Shown here piece by piece: positions 49,850 to 58,049 of a stretch of 64,000 bases of DNA; positions within the stretch are counted from its first letter, which is position 1; the number at the start of each line of letters is the position of its first letter. The notes under the pieces were generated by a model that was not told the DNA's origin, ran no database searches, and saw only the letters and a program-made list of their open reading frames with translations. A program made the position numbers and the translations under genes. The stretch is taken from the NCBI GenBank assembly GCA_963783235.1, contig CAWAMN010000001.1, positions 1,302,001 to 1,366,000 on the forward strand, read 5' to 3'. Source of the DNA: Thiohalomonas sp963783235 (lineage in GTDB: Bacteria > Pseudomonadota > Gammaproteobacteria > Thiohalomonadales > Thiohalomonadaceae).

Positions 49850-50709
49850 TGCCCAACCCCTTGCGCTGGTCCGGTGGTTCGGGCATTGCGGTGGATATCC
49901 AGCGCGCGACGCACCTTGGCATCGGCCAGAATCACGAGCACCACGCGACGATTTTTTCGACGCCCTTCGGGCGTGGCGTTATCCGTCACGGGCCGGAACT
50001 CCCCATAGCCGATGGCCGCCATGCGCTCCGGTTCCACGCCACTTTTCATGAAAACATGGACGACCGATGCGGCTCGAGCGGCCGACAGCTCCCAGTTGGA
50101 GGGAAATATGATGGTATTGATCGGCAAATTATCGGTAAAGCCTTCGACCTGAATGAAGTTGGGATAGCGTTTTAGAATATCAGCTATGCGTCCCAGGACG
50201 GGAACCGCCTCATCTTCGAGCTCCGCGATCCCGCTGGCGAACAGAACACTGTTGTTGATCTCGATCTCGACCCAGAGATCGTCGCGGGTGATCTCGATGA
50301 GATCCTGGTCGATCAGTGGGCGCAACGCCTGCTCGAAATCGGTGGCGATCTGTCCCAAGTCATTATTCCGGGCCGTGCGCTGAAGGAGGTCGACCGCACT
50401 CACGCCGCTGCCGGAGCGCTTGACCAGTTCGATGGCGCTCGGCTGGCCGGCTTCGACCCGATCGCTCTTCAGTGGCGAGGGATCGCCACTCACCCCCTCG
50501 CTTCCCACCTGCACCGGGCGGACAGTCTTGGGAACGGTCTTGAATGCCGCCGTCAAGGTATCGGACAGTACCCGGTACTTGCCTTCGTTAACGGAGGAGA
50601 TCGCATACATGACAACGAAAAAGGCAAACAACAGGGTGATGAAGTCGGCGTAGGACACCAGCCAACGTTCCAGGTTTTCCGGCTCTTCACGACGGCGCTT
50701 ACGCGGCAT
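49846..50709 (-). CDS. motD: Flagellar motor stator protein MotD (MotB type)
   Basis: 287 residues. Starts with a basic stretch (PRKRRREEPENLERW), then the single stator helix with the proton-carrying Asp: SYADFITLLFAFFVVMYAIS near 20-39. After a plug and linker, the OmpA-like peptidoglycan-binding domain spans about 145-265 (SGIAELEDEAVPVLGRIADI, VEGFTDNLPINTIIFPSNWE, LSAARAASVVHVFMKSGV). The SNWELSAARA pattern is the MotB family signature. With MotC it forms a second proton-driven stator in pseudomonad-type bacteria. Upstream motC gap is 47 bases. Confidence 0.92.
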   Translation of the reverse strand: MPRKRRREEPENLERWLVSYADFITLLFAFFVVMYAISSVNEGKYRVLSDTLTAAFKTVPKTVRPVQVGSEGVSGDPSPLKSDRVEAGQPSAIELVKRSGSGVSAVDLLQRTARNNDLGQIATDFEQALRPLIDQDLIEITRDDLWVEIEINNSVLFASGIAELEDEAVPVLGRIADILKRYPNFIQVEGFTDNLPINTIIFPSNWELSAARAASVVHVFMKSGVEPERMAAIGYGEFRPVTDNATPEGRRKNRRVVLVILADAKVRRALDIHRNARTTGPAQGVGQ

Positions 50710-50756
50710 AACCTATCCCGGACGCCTGTTGCGGCATGAAAGGTGTTCGTCGGGCC

Positions 50757-51497
50757 TCAATGGAGAAAACCCTGCAGCTTCGATTCGATATTGCGCGGGT
50801 TTTCGCCCTCCGCAATGGAAACGACGCCTTCGATGACCATGTATTTGACCTGGCTCTGATCCATCACCAGGGTTTTCAACTTGTTGCCGACCGGAATCAG
50901 GACCAGATTGGCCGCGCCCACGCCATAAATCGTGGCGACGAACGCCACCGCGATGCCGTGACCGAGTCGGCTCGGATCGGAGAGGTTCTGCATCACCTGG
51001 ATCAGGCCCATAACGGCGCCGATGATGCCGATGGTCGGAGAATAACCGCCCATGCTTTCATAAAGCTTGGCGGCCTGGAGGTCATAGTGTTCACGGCTGT
51101 CAACCTCCACTTCCAGAATATTGCGCATCACCTCCGGCTCGCTGCCATCCACCAGTAGCTGCAACGCCTTTCGCGCAAACGGATCGGTCTCCGTCTCCGA
51201 AACCGACTCCAGCCCCAACAGTCCCTCCTTTCGCGCCAGACTGCTCCAGCTGATGATCTTCTCGATCAACTCATCGACGTTCTGCGTCGGCGGCACAAGC
51301 GACCAACGCAGCATGCCTATGGCGCGCATGAACTGCGGCATCGGCGACTGCAACATCACCGCGCCGATGGTGCCGCCCAGGACGATCATGGCCGCCGGGC
51401 CATTGACCAGCGAACTGGCCTGACCGCCCTCCAGATATTGGCCGCCGAGTATTGCACCAATCCCGAACAGAAGGCCGATGAGGGTCAGAACATCCAT
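50757..51497 (-). CDS. motC: Flagellar motor stator protein MotC (MotA type)
   Basis: 246 residues from the ATG at 51497 (MDVLTLIGLLFGIGAILGGQ), 4 bases after the cheB stop. Four membrane helices: about 2-20, 33-50, 145-167 and 178-200. Helix 3-4 region has YSPTIGIIGAVMGLIQVMQN and GHGIAVAFVATIYGVGAANL, the MotA signature. The cytoplasmic loop (about 60-140) carries charged residues that touch FliG. Partner of MotD. A longer in-frame reading upstream lies inside cheB and is not used. Confidence 0.93.
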   Translation of the reverse strand: MDVLTLIGLLFGIGAILGGQYLEGGQASSLVNGPAAMIVLGGTIGAVMLQSPMPQFMRAIGMLRWSLVPPTQNVDELIEKIISWSSLARKEGLLGLESVSETETDPFARKALQLLVDGSEPEVMRNILEVEVDSREHYDLQAAKLYESMGGYSPTIGIIGAVMGLIQVMQNLSDPSRLGHGIAVAFVATIYGVGAANLVLIPVGNKLKTLVMDQSQVKYMVIEGVVSIAEGENPRNIESKLQGFLH

Positions 51498-51501
51498 CGC
51501 A

Positions 51502-52630
51502 TCATATCCGTGCCAAGGTGACACCCACGTCGGGTAATGCCAGAACCTGATCGGCATAGCCCGCATCGGTCACCGCCGCGGGCATGCCGTAGACCACGCA
51601 GGTCGCTTCGTCCTGGGCCCATATTGTCGAACCACCCTGCTTGAGCAGCTTGGCGCCCTCGCGGCCGTCTGCCCCCATACCGGTCAGCACAATCGCAAGG
51701 GCCTTGCCGGGAAACAGCTTGGCAACCGAACCGAAGGTCAGGTCCACTGAAGGTTTGTAATTCAAACGCGGGTCGCTCTCTATAATGCGCACCGTGGCGC
51801 GTCCTCCCCGGCTCTCAGAGGATCATCTGTTTGCCCCCGGGTGCCAGAAGCGCTGTGCCCGGCTGCAGCGAATCACCATCCTTTGCCTCTTTCACCTGAA
51901 TTTGACACTGGTGATCGAGCCGCTGGGCGAACGCCGGCGTGAAACTCGCCGGCATGTGCTGAACGAGCAGGATAGGCAGCGGAAAGTCCGCCGGTAGTTT
52001 GGTCAACACTTCCTGCAGCGCCACCGGCCCGCCGGTGGAGGTGCCAATGGCGACGATCTGGAGATTACCCCGACGCGGGGTCGATACGGTGGAGGGGCGA
52101 GTGGCGGGCACCGGGGCCGGACGTCGGGGTTCCGGCCTCGGCCGCTGCTCGGCCTTGGGACGGATGTCCAGTCCCGATCGGGGCGACCGGGTCGCCGGCC
52201 TCGGTACCGGGCGCTGCAACTGACGGGCCTTTCCGCCGGTTCCCAGACCGTAGACCCGATCACAAAGCTTGCGCCGGGCCTCTTCACGATCCTTGGAGAT
52301 GTCTTCGAACTTCTTTGGCAGGTAGTCGACCGCTCCTGCATCCAGCGCGTCCAGAGTGGCCTGGGCACCGTCAGTGGTCAGTGAGGAAAACATGAGGATT
52401 GGACGCGGGTACTTCGCCATGATTTGCCGCACGGCACTGATCCCGTCCATCACCGGCATTTCGATATCCATGGTAATAACGTCAGGGCGCAGTTCCACCG
52501 TCTTCTCCACAGCCTCGCGACCGTGGATGGCGGTGCCTACAACTTCCAGACGGGGATCGGATCCCAAAATCTCCGAGACACGGCGACGGAAGAATCCAGA
52601 ATCATCGACCACAAGTACCCTGATGGGCAT
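51502..52630 (-). pseudogene. cheB: Chemotaxis response regulator methylesterase CheB, one frameshift
   Basis: Demethylates (and deamidates) glutamyl residues of chemoreceptors. Receiver domain 1-110 with the phosphorylation Asp in DVITMDIEMPVMDGISAVRQ near 55 and Lys in VDYLPKKF; Pro/Arg-rich linker; methylesterase domain with IVAIGTSTGGPVALQEVL (catalytic Ser) and ILLVQHMPASFTPAFAQRL (catalytic His). At 51817 one extra base creates a TGA after GGKQMIL. The rest follows in another frame: ESRGGRATVRIIESDPRLN, then VLTGMGADGREGAKLLKQGG with the catalytic Asp, to the TGA at 51502. Sequence error or real mutation; otherwise complete. Confidence 0.9.
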
Positions 52631-52745
52631 CCCAGCGTTTCTCCTCAGTCACTCCAAATCGGTAGGCATTGTACCGTTTCCGTTTCGCTCGCGGCCATGT
52701 CTTGCGCGAGCGGGTCGGGATATCCGCCTACTTGTTCCGGAGCGG

Positions 52746-52838
52746 TGTAATCCCTGGAAATCAGCCCGCCTGCCACAGGGGCGCGACAGTCGAGCGTACC
52801 GGGACATATTCACGGCTTTCGTGATTTCAAGGGGTTAC
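52746..52838. repeat. Structured intergenic repeat, copy 2 (between cheB and cheA)
   Basis: Diverged relative of the repeat at 10303-10390. Outer stem GTAATCCCTGGAAATCA (52746-52762) with TGATTTCAAGGGGTTAC (52822-52838), different in sequence from copy 1 but still paired. The inner core GTCGAGCGTACCGGGACATA matches GTCGAGCCTACAGGGATGTA of copy 1. It fills most of the 261-base cheB-cheA gap, the only large gap within the che genes, and could weaken read-through from cheA to cheB. Confidence 0.65.
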
Positions 52839-52891
52839 GCCACTCCTTCTCCTGATGGTACCGGAGAAGGCAACTGGCCCTGGCGCACCGG

Positions 52892-55114
52892 TCAGGCATA
52901 CGCCTTCATGAGGCTCGGCACATCGAGAATGAGCGCTATCTTCCCGTCGCCGGTGATGGTCGCCCCGGCCATACCTTCCGTACCGTGCAGCATGGTCCCC
53001 AACGGTTTGATCACCACCTCTTCCTGGCCGATCAACTGATCCACCACGAACCCGACCTGCTGCGTCCCGTTCTGCACGATCACCACATGCCCCACTTCGG
53101 GCAACCCGTCGGCGCCGGGTTGTGGCACCAGCCAGTCGGAGAGATAGAACAGCGGTACGGCCTTGCCCCGGATCATGACCACCAGTTGCCCGTCCACTAC
53201 ATTGGTTTTGGTCAAATCCAGGTGGAAGATCTCATTGACGTTGACCAGCGGCAGAGCGAACGTCTGGCCCCGCAGCTTGACCATCAGCGTGGGCATGATG
53301 GCCAGGGTCAACGGCACCTTGATCGCAAGGCGGGTGCCTTTACCCTTTACGGAATCGATCTCGATGCTGCCGTTAAGTTGGGAGATGCGGGTCTTCACCA
53401 CATCCATGCCGACCCCGCGCCCGGAAATGTCGGATATCTCCGTCTTGGTAGAGAAACCTGCGGCGAAAATGAGCATGAAGGCTTCCTTGTCATCGAGGCG
53501 CGCCGCGGCTTCCTCGTCCATTATGCCCTTCTCCACCGCTATCGCCTTGAGCGTCTCTGCATCCATGCCGGCGCCGTCATCCTCGATGGTCAGAAGGATG
53601 TGATCGCCCTCCTGCTCGGCAGCAAGACGGACCGTCCCGGCGCGCGGCTTGCCGGCGGCCTCCCGCTTGTCGGGCATCTCAACGCCATGGTCCACCGCGT
53701 TTCGCACCAAGTGCACGAGCGGGTCGGCAAGCGCCTCGACCAGATTCTTGTCGAGATCCGTGTCCTCGCCCTGCAGGACGAGGTTCACTTCCTTCTTGAG
53801 GTTTCGGGCCAAGTCGCGCACCACCCGCGGAAAGCGGCCGAATACTTTTTTGATGGGCTGCATGCGGGTCTTCATCACCGACATCTGCAGGTCGCCGGTG
53901 ACCACATCGAGATTGGCGACGGCCTTGGACATGTCCTCTTTGCCCTGGCCGTAATTTTCCATGCCCGACAGGGTTAACAGCCGGTTTCGGACCAGAACCA
54001 GTTCACCCACCATATTCATGATGTCGTCGAGGCGCTTGGTGTCGACCCGAACGGTGGTCTCGGCCTGGGGTGCATGGTCAACCTTTTTGCCCGATTTGGC
54101 GCCGGGCTGCGGGGCTTCCGCACCGGCATCGGCCCCGGTGGATGGCTTTTTCGGGGGCTTAGGCGGCCTCTTCGCTTCGTTTCCTTCGGAGGCGCTCTCC
54201 TTTTGCGGCTCACTCGCTTGTGCCAATCTGGATTCAGGTGCCTGTGGCGAAGACTCGGGCGCTCCGGTCTCGTTGGCCGGAGCGCCCTTGAATTGCCCCT
54301 TTCCGTGCAGCTGATCGAGTAGCGCCTCGAACTCCTCCTCGGTGATGTCGTCGTTGGCCGCCGGGACTTCGTTGTCCTGGGATTGCTCTTCGGCGCCTTT
54401 TTGAGATTCGGCTGCGTTGGGAATTCCAGAGAATTTTCCCTTGCCGTGCAGATTGTCGAGGAGCGCTTCGAACTCCTCTTCGGTGATGTCGTCGTCGCCG
54501 ACTTTGTTCTGTTCAGAGCCGTCCTTCTGCTCTGTGGGAGGCTGTCCCTCTCTCTCGGGCTTATCGAGCGCATCGAGCAGCGCCTCGAATTCTTCGTCGG
54601 TGATGTCGTTGTGCTCTTCGGTGGCGGCGGGCGTGGCGCCGCCCGTTTGGGCAGTGATGACCTCGGCTGATTCCTCGACCGCATGGGCCGCTTCAGAGGG
54701 CATTGGGGCTTCTGCTGCGGCATTGCCGGGCTGTTTTAGCAATTCCAGCCGCTGGATCAGTTCGGGATCGGCCTCCGCCGGCTCTTCCATACTGCGCAGG
54801 GACTCGAACTGATCGTTCAGGACGTCGAGTACCTCCAACATCGTGTCCATGAGGCTGGCGTCCACCTGCTTCTCGCCGTTTCGCAACAGGTTGAAAACGT
54901 CCTCGGCCCGGTGGACCACTTCGACCAGAGCATTCAGGTTGAGGAAGCCCGCCCCACCCTTGATGGTATGGAAGCCCCGAAACACCGCATTGAGCAGGTC
55001 GGCATCGGTCGGGCTCTGCTCAAGCTGGACCAACTGCTCATTGAGTTGCTCGAGGATTTCGCTCGCCTCGACCAGAAAATCCTGGAGGATCTCGTCGTCT
55101 TCGTCCAATGCCAT
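52892..55114 (-). CDS. cheA: Chemotaxis histidine kinase CheA
   Basis: 740 residues. HPt domain 1-105 with the phosphorylated His in FRGFHTIKGGAGFLNLNALV near 48. No CheY-binding P2 domain is evident. Instead residues about 165-285 hold three similar blocks: DITDEEFEALLDALDK, DDITEEEFEALLDNLHGKGK and DDITEEEFEALLDQLHGKGQ. Then dimerisation P3 (about 345-405, VDTKRLDDIMNMVGELVLVR), kinase P4 (HLVRNAVDHGVEMPDKREAA, DDGAGMDAETLKAIAVEKGI, GRGVGMDVVKTRISQLNGSI) and CheW-like P5 to the end. Between cheZ (10-base gap) and cheB. The linker blocks are candidates for the ParP-binding region known in polar CheA proteins. Confidence 0.94.
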   Translation of the reverse strand: MALDEDDEILQDFLVEASEILEQLNEQLVQLEQSPTDADLLNAVFRGFHTIKGGAGFLNLNALVEVVHRAEDVFNLLRNGEKQVDASLMDTMLEVLDVLNDQFESLRSMEEPAEADPELIQRLELLKQPGNAAAEAPMPSEAAHAVEESAEVITAQTGGATPAATEEHNDITDEEFEALLDALDKPEREGQPPTEQKDGSEQNKVGDDDITEEEFEALLDNLHGKGKFSGIPNAAESQKGAEEQSQDNEVPAANDDITEEEFEALLDQLHGKGQFKGAPANETGAPESSPQAPESRLAQASEPQKESASEGNEAKRPPKPPKKPSTGADAGAEAPQPGAKSGKKVDHAPQAETTVRVDTKRLDDIMNMVGELVLVRNRLLTLSGMENYGQGKEDMSKAVANLDVVTGDLQMSVMKTRMQPIKKVFGRFPRVVRDLARNLKKEVNLVLQGEDTDLDKNLVEALADPLVHLVRNAVDHGVEMPDKREAAGKPRAGTVRLAAEQEGDHILLTIEDDGAGMDAETLKAIAVEKGIMDEEAAARLDDKEAFMLIFAAGFSTKTEISDISGRGVGMDVVKTRISQLNGSIEIDSVKGKGTRLAIKVPLTLAIMPTLMVKLRGQTFALPLVNVNEIFHLDLTKTNVVDGQLVVMIRGKAVPLFYLSDWLVPQPGADGLPEVGHVVIVQNGTQQVGFVVDQLIGQEEVVIKPLGTMLHGTEGMAGATITGDGKIALILDVPSLMKAYA

Positions 55115-55124
55115 GATATTGCCC

Positions 55125-55886
55125 TCAGAAGCCCAAGCTGGACAAAAGGTCGTCGACCTCGTCCTGACCGGAGACCACCTCTGCTGCGGTATCGACGCCC
55201 GGTACGGTAGGTCCCTCGGCCTTTATGTTCGGCTCTTTCTTTTCTTCGTCCGGCTTCTTGCCGGTCTCTGGCATCAGGTTCTGACCGGAGATGCGAATCA
55301 GGTCCACCAGTGAGCTTTCCAGTTCGTCTACCAGCCCGATAACCCGAGTGATAATCTGCCCCGTCAGGTCCTGGAAATCCTGGGCCATCGTGATTTCGTT
55401 GAAGTTGGCCTTCAGCTCGGTCGTATCCTTTCCAATTGAGGCCAGGAACACGCTCAGCTTCCCGGAAAGGTCACGGAATTCGTCCGCCGAGAGTTCCCGG
55501 CGCATGAAACGCTGCCACTGTTCCTGCAGATCCGAAGCTTCCGCTTCCAACCGGTCACAGACAGGGGTGGATTCCTCCACCGCCGTGAGGGATCGATCAG
55601 CCGACTGAGCCGTCATCGTGATGACGTACTTCAGCCGCTCCCTCGCATTCGGAAACTCGCTTTCAGCAAACGTGGCGATGCGTGAGTCGAGGCGAAAGGC
55701 ATTCAGGGCCTCATGAAACTCGCGGGTCAGCTTGCCGAGTTCCTGGAAAAGGCTGTTCTCCCGCATCTTGGTGATTTCGTCGAGCAGGCGGTTGGCTGCA
55801 TCTTCGTTGCCCGAATCCAGCTGTTCGGTCAATTCCTGGACGCGCCTTCTATAGTCGTCACTGAGGACGTTGGGGTCGTTTGGCAT
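55125..55886 (-). CDS. cheZ: CheY-P phosphatase CheZ
   Basis: 253 residues, long helical hairpin that dephosphorylates CheY-P. Catalytic Gln in ITMAQDFQDLTGQIITRVIG near 172, family signature. Long N-terminal helices (RRRVQELTEQLDSGNEDAAN, FHEALNAFRLDSRIATFAES) and a flexible Glu/Lys linker, then the C-terminal CheY-binding peptide DEVDDLLSSLGF. Complete. Directly between cheY (35-base gap) and cheA. Confidence 0.94.
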   Translation of the reverse strand: MPNDPNVLSDDYRRRVQELTEQLDSGNEDAANRLLDEITKMRENSLFQELGKLTREFHEALNAFRLDSRIATFAESEFPNARERLKYVITMTAQSADRSLTAVEESTPVCDRLEAEASDLQEQWQRFMRRELSADEFRDLSGKLSVFLASIGKDTTELKANFNEITMAQDFQDLTGQIITRVIGLVDELESSLVDLIRISGQNLMPETGKKPDEEKKEPNIKAEGPTVPGVDTAAEVVSGQDEVDDLLSSLGF

Positions 55887-55921
55887 GGATCAATTCCCGA
55901 AGTCGTTACACGGAGGCCCTG

Positions 55922-56314
55922 TCAGGAGGCACCCTCAATACGCTCGAAGATCTTGTCGATCTTCTCCTTGAGCGTCGCCGCCGTGAACGGCTTGACAACA
56001 TAGCCATTGACGCCCTCCTGCGCCGCTTTGACGATCTGCTCCCGCTTCTGTTCGGCGGTGACCATCAGCACCGGCAGCGTCCTCAGGTTGGGATCGGCCC
56101 GCACGGCCTTCAGGAGATCAATGCCTTCCATACCCGGCATGTTCCAATCGGTAATCAGCAGGTCAAAACCGCCCGCCTGCAGCATTGGCAATGCCGTCAA
56201 TCCGTCGTCAGCTTCGTCGGTATTGGTGAAGCCGAGGTCGCGCAATAGATTTTTTATGATGCGCCTCATTGTGGAGAAATCATCCACAATGAGTATTTTG
56301 ATGTTCTTGTCCAA
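55922..56314 (-). CDS. cheY: Chemotaxis response regulator CheY
   Basis: 130 residues, a lone receiver domain. ILIVDDFSTMRRIIKNLLRD with the acidic pair, phosphorylation Asp in DLLITDWNMPGMEGIDLLKA near 59, Thr in PVLMVTAEQKREQIV and Lys in GVNGYVVKPFTAATLKEKID. Phosphorylated by CheA, it acts on the flagellar switch. The start is a TTG at 56314, preceded by GGGAGG at good distance; no ATG or GTG gives a full N-terminus. 116 bases separate it from fliA, where no clear sigma-28 promoter was found. Confidence 0.95.
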   Translation of the reverse strand: MDKNIKILIVDDFSTMRRIIKNLLRDLGFTNTDEADDGLTALPMLQAGGFDLLITDWNMPGMEGIDLLKAVRADPNLRTLPVLMVTAEQKREQIVKAAQEGVNGYVVKPFTAATLKEKIDKIFERIEGAS

Positions 56315-56430
56315 AAGTACCTCCCGTATCGAAAATCAGCCGGGTACGACGCCCGCTCAGAGTTGCACTGGCTACAACTCACGCTAACAAAGGCCCCGTT
56401 TCCCTAGCACACGGTTTGGCCCAGCTCATG

Positions 56431-57168
56431 TTACCACGCCCGCGCATCGCTTCCCGCACCGAGACGGCTCTTGAGTCGAACCAGGGCCTGGCCGTGGATT
56501 TGGCATACACGCGACTCACTCACCCCGAGAACCTGTCCGATTTCGCGCAGGTTCAACTCCTCGTCGTAGTAGAGCACCATCACCAGCCGCTCCCGCTCCG
56601 GTAATGCCGATATCGCCCCGGCAATTTCGAGCTGCAAATCCTCATTCTGGAGCGATTCCAAGACTCCCGTGTTCTCATCCGGCAAATGCTCCACCGCCGA
56701 CTGTTCGCCCGGTCCGAGCTCATCCAGAGAAAGCACCCGATGCCCGCTGGCCTCGCGGGTGATCCGGTGGTAATCCTCGATACCGATCCCCATCTCCCTT
56801 GCGATCTCGGCATCGGAGGCGTCTCTGCCTTCCCGGTTTTCCACCTGCCGGACCGCCTCGGCGACTTCGCGGGCCTTGCGGTGAGCCGAGCGCGGTGCCC
56901 AGTCGTGCTTGCGCACGTCATCAAGCATGGCCCCCCGGATCCGGATCCCGGCAAAGGTCTCGAAGCTCGCACCTTGGCCGTCATCGAACTTCCGTGCCGC
57001 CTCCAGCAGCCCGATCATGCCCGCCTGGATCAGGTCATCCACCTGCACGTTATCCGGCAAGCGGGCCTTCAGGTGATGGGCAATGCGCTTGACCAGCGTC
57101 GTATAGCGAGTCACCAGAACATCACTGTTGTGCCACTGGTCGAGGGCATAGAGGGCCGCGACGTTCAT
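56431..57168 (-). CDS. fliA: RNA polymerase sigma factor FliA (sigma-28)
   Basis: 245 residues. Directs late flagellar and chemotaxis genes. Region 2: YTTLVKRIAHHLKARLPDNV, VDDLIQAGMIGLLEAARKFD and FETFAGIRIRGAMLDDVRKH; region 3: REVAEAVRQVENREGRDASD; region 4: LREIGQVLGVSESRVCQIHG, a helix-turn-helix. Normal length. The start overlaps the fleN stop by 4 bases (ATGA). The order flhF-fleN-fliA-cheY is that of polar flagellates such as Pseudomonas. Confidence 0.96.
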   Translation of the reverse strand: MNVAALYALDQWHNSDVLVTRYTTLVKRIAHHLKARLPDNVQVDDLIQAGMIGLLEAARKFDDGQGASFETFAGIRIRGAMLDDVRKHDWAPRSAHRKAREVAEAVRQVENREGRDASDAEIAREMGIGIEDYHRITREASGHRVLSLDELGPGEQSAVEHLPDENTGVLESLQNEDLQLEIAGAISALPERERLVMVLYYDEELNLREIGQVLGVSESRVCQIHGQALVRLKSRLGAGSDARAW

Positions 57169-58049
57169 GAGAAGTTCCCCCAGTCCGACTGGCTGCTCTT
57201 GACGAGCCGCTCCATGAAAAACTCAAGATAACCACCCGCCGCAGTCGGCATGGACCAGTTATCGACCTTTTGGGCCAAACTCTTGAATGCCTGAGCGATT
57301 CGACTGCGCGGATAGGCATCCACCACCGGGCGCTGTCTCTTCACCGCTTTGCGCAGGTATTCGTCGTAGGGGACGCTGCCGACAAAGTCGAGCACCACTT
57401 CATCGAGAAAACGGTCGGTGACCTTGACCAGCTTTCCGAACAGTTCACGGCCCTCCTGGGCCGAATGGGCCATGTTCGCCAGGATCCGAAAGCGTCGCAC
57501 GCCGTGATCCCGGTTCAGCAACTTGATCAGGGCATAGGCGTCGGTGATGGAGGCCGGCTCATCGCAAACCACCACCAGCACCTCCTGGGAGGCCTTGGTA
57601 AAGCTCACCACACTGTCGGAGATGCCCGCCGCCGTATCCACCAGCAGTACATCCAAATCGGTCGACAGCTCACCAAAGGCCTGAATCATCCCGGCATGCT
57701 CGGCCGGTGAGAGTTCCGCCATATTCTGCAGACCGGATGAGGCCGGAATGACCTGAATGCCGCCGGGCGCATCCAGGATGATCTCCTCCAGGGTGCGTTC
57801 ACCCGACAATACATGGGCGAGGTTGTACTTGGGCTGAAGTCCCAGCATCACATCGACGTTCGCAAGGCCCAGGTCGGCATCGAAGATCATGGTTCTCCTG
57901 CCGAGCTGGGCCAGCGCAGTGCCCAGGTTGACCGAAACGTTGGTTTTGCCGACCCCGCCCTTGCCACTGGTCACGGCCACGACCCGCACCGGCCTGGGCT
58001 TTGCCATGCGCCGCAGACCCGCCGCTTGATCCGCTGCCTGTTCAGACAT
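57165..58049 (-). CDS. fleN: FleN/FlhG, MinD-like regulator of flagellar number
   Basis: 294 residues from the ATG at 58049. Deviant Walker A VVAVTSGKGGVGKTNVSVNL near 23, IFDADLGLANVDVMLGLQPK near 54, DVLLVDTAAGISDSVVSFTK near 130. ATPase that limits flagellar number, acting against FlhF and on the regulator FleQ in pseudomonads. Its start lies in an 8-base overlap with the end of flhF (ATGTCTGA), and its stop overlaps fliA. So the amounts of the two opposing factors may be coupled by translation. The leader MSEQAADQAAGLRRM is typical. Confidence 0.93.
   Translation of the reverse strand: MSEQAADQAAGLRRMAKPRPVRVVAVTSGKGGVGKTNVSVNLGTALAQLGRRTMIFDADLGLANVDVMLGLQPKYNLAHVLSGERTLEEIILDAPGGIQVIPASSGLQNMAELSPAEHAGMIQAFGELSTDLDVLLVDTAAGISDSVVSFTKASQEVLVVVCDEPASITDAYALIKLLNRDHGVRRFRILANMAHSAQEGRELFGKLVKVTDRFLDEVVLDFVGSVPYDEYLRKAVKRQRPVVDAYPRSRIAQAFKSLAQKVDNWSMPTAAGGYLEFFMERLVKSSQSDWGNFS

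Noticed and set aside
56315..56430. Sigma-28 promoter (TAAA-N15-GCCGATAA) ahead of cheY
   Set aside because: Searched by eye on the minus strand; no sequence close to the consensus was seen.
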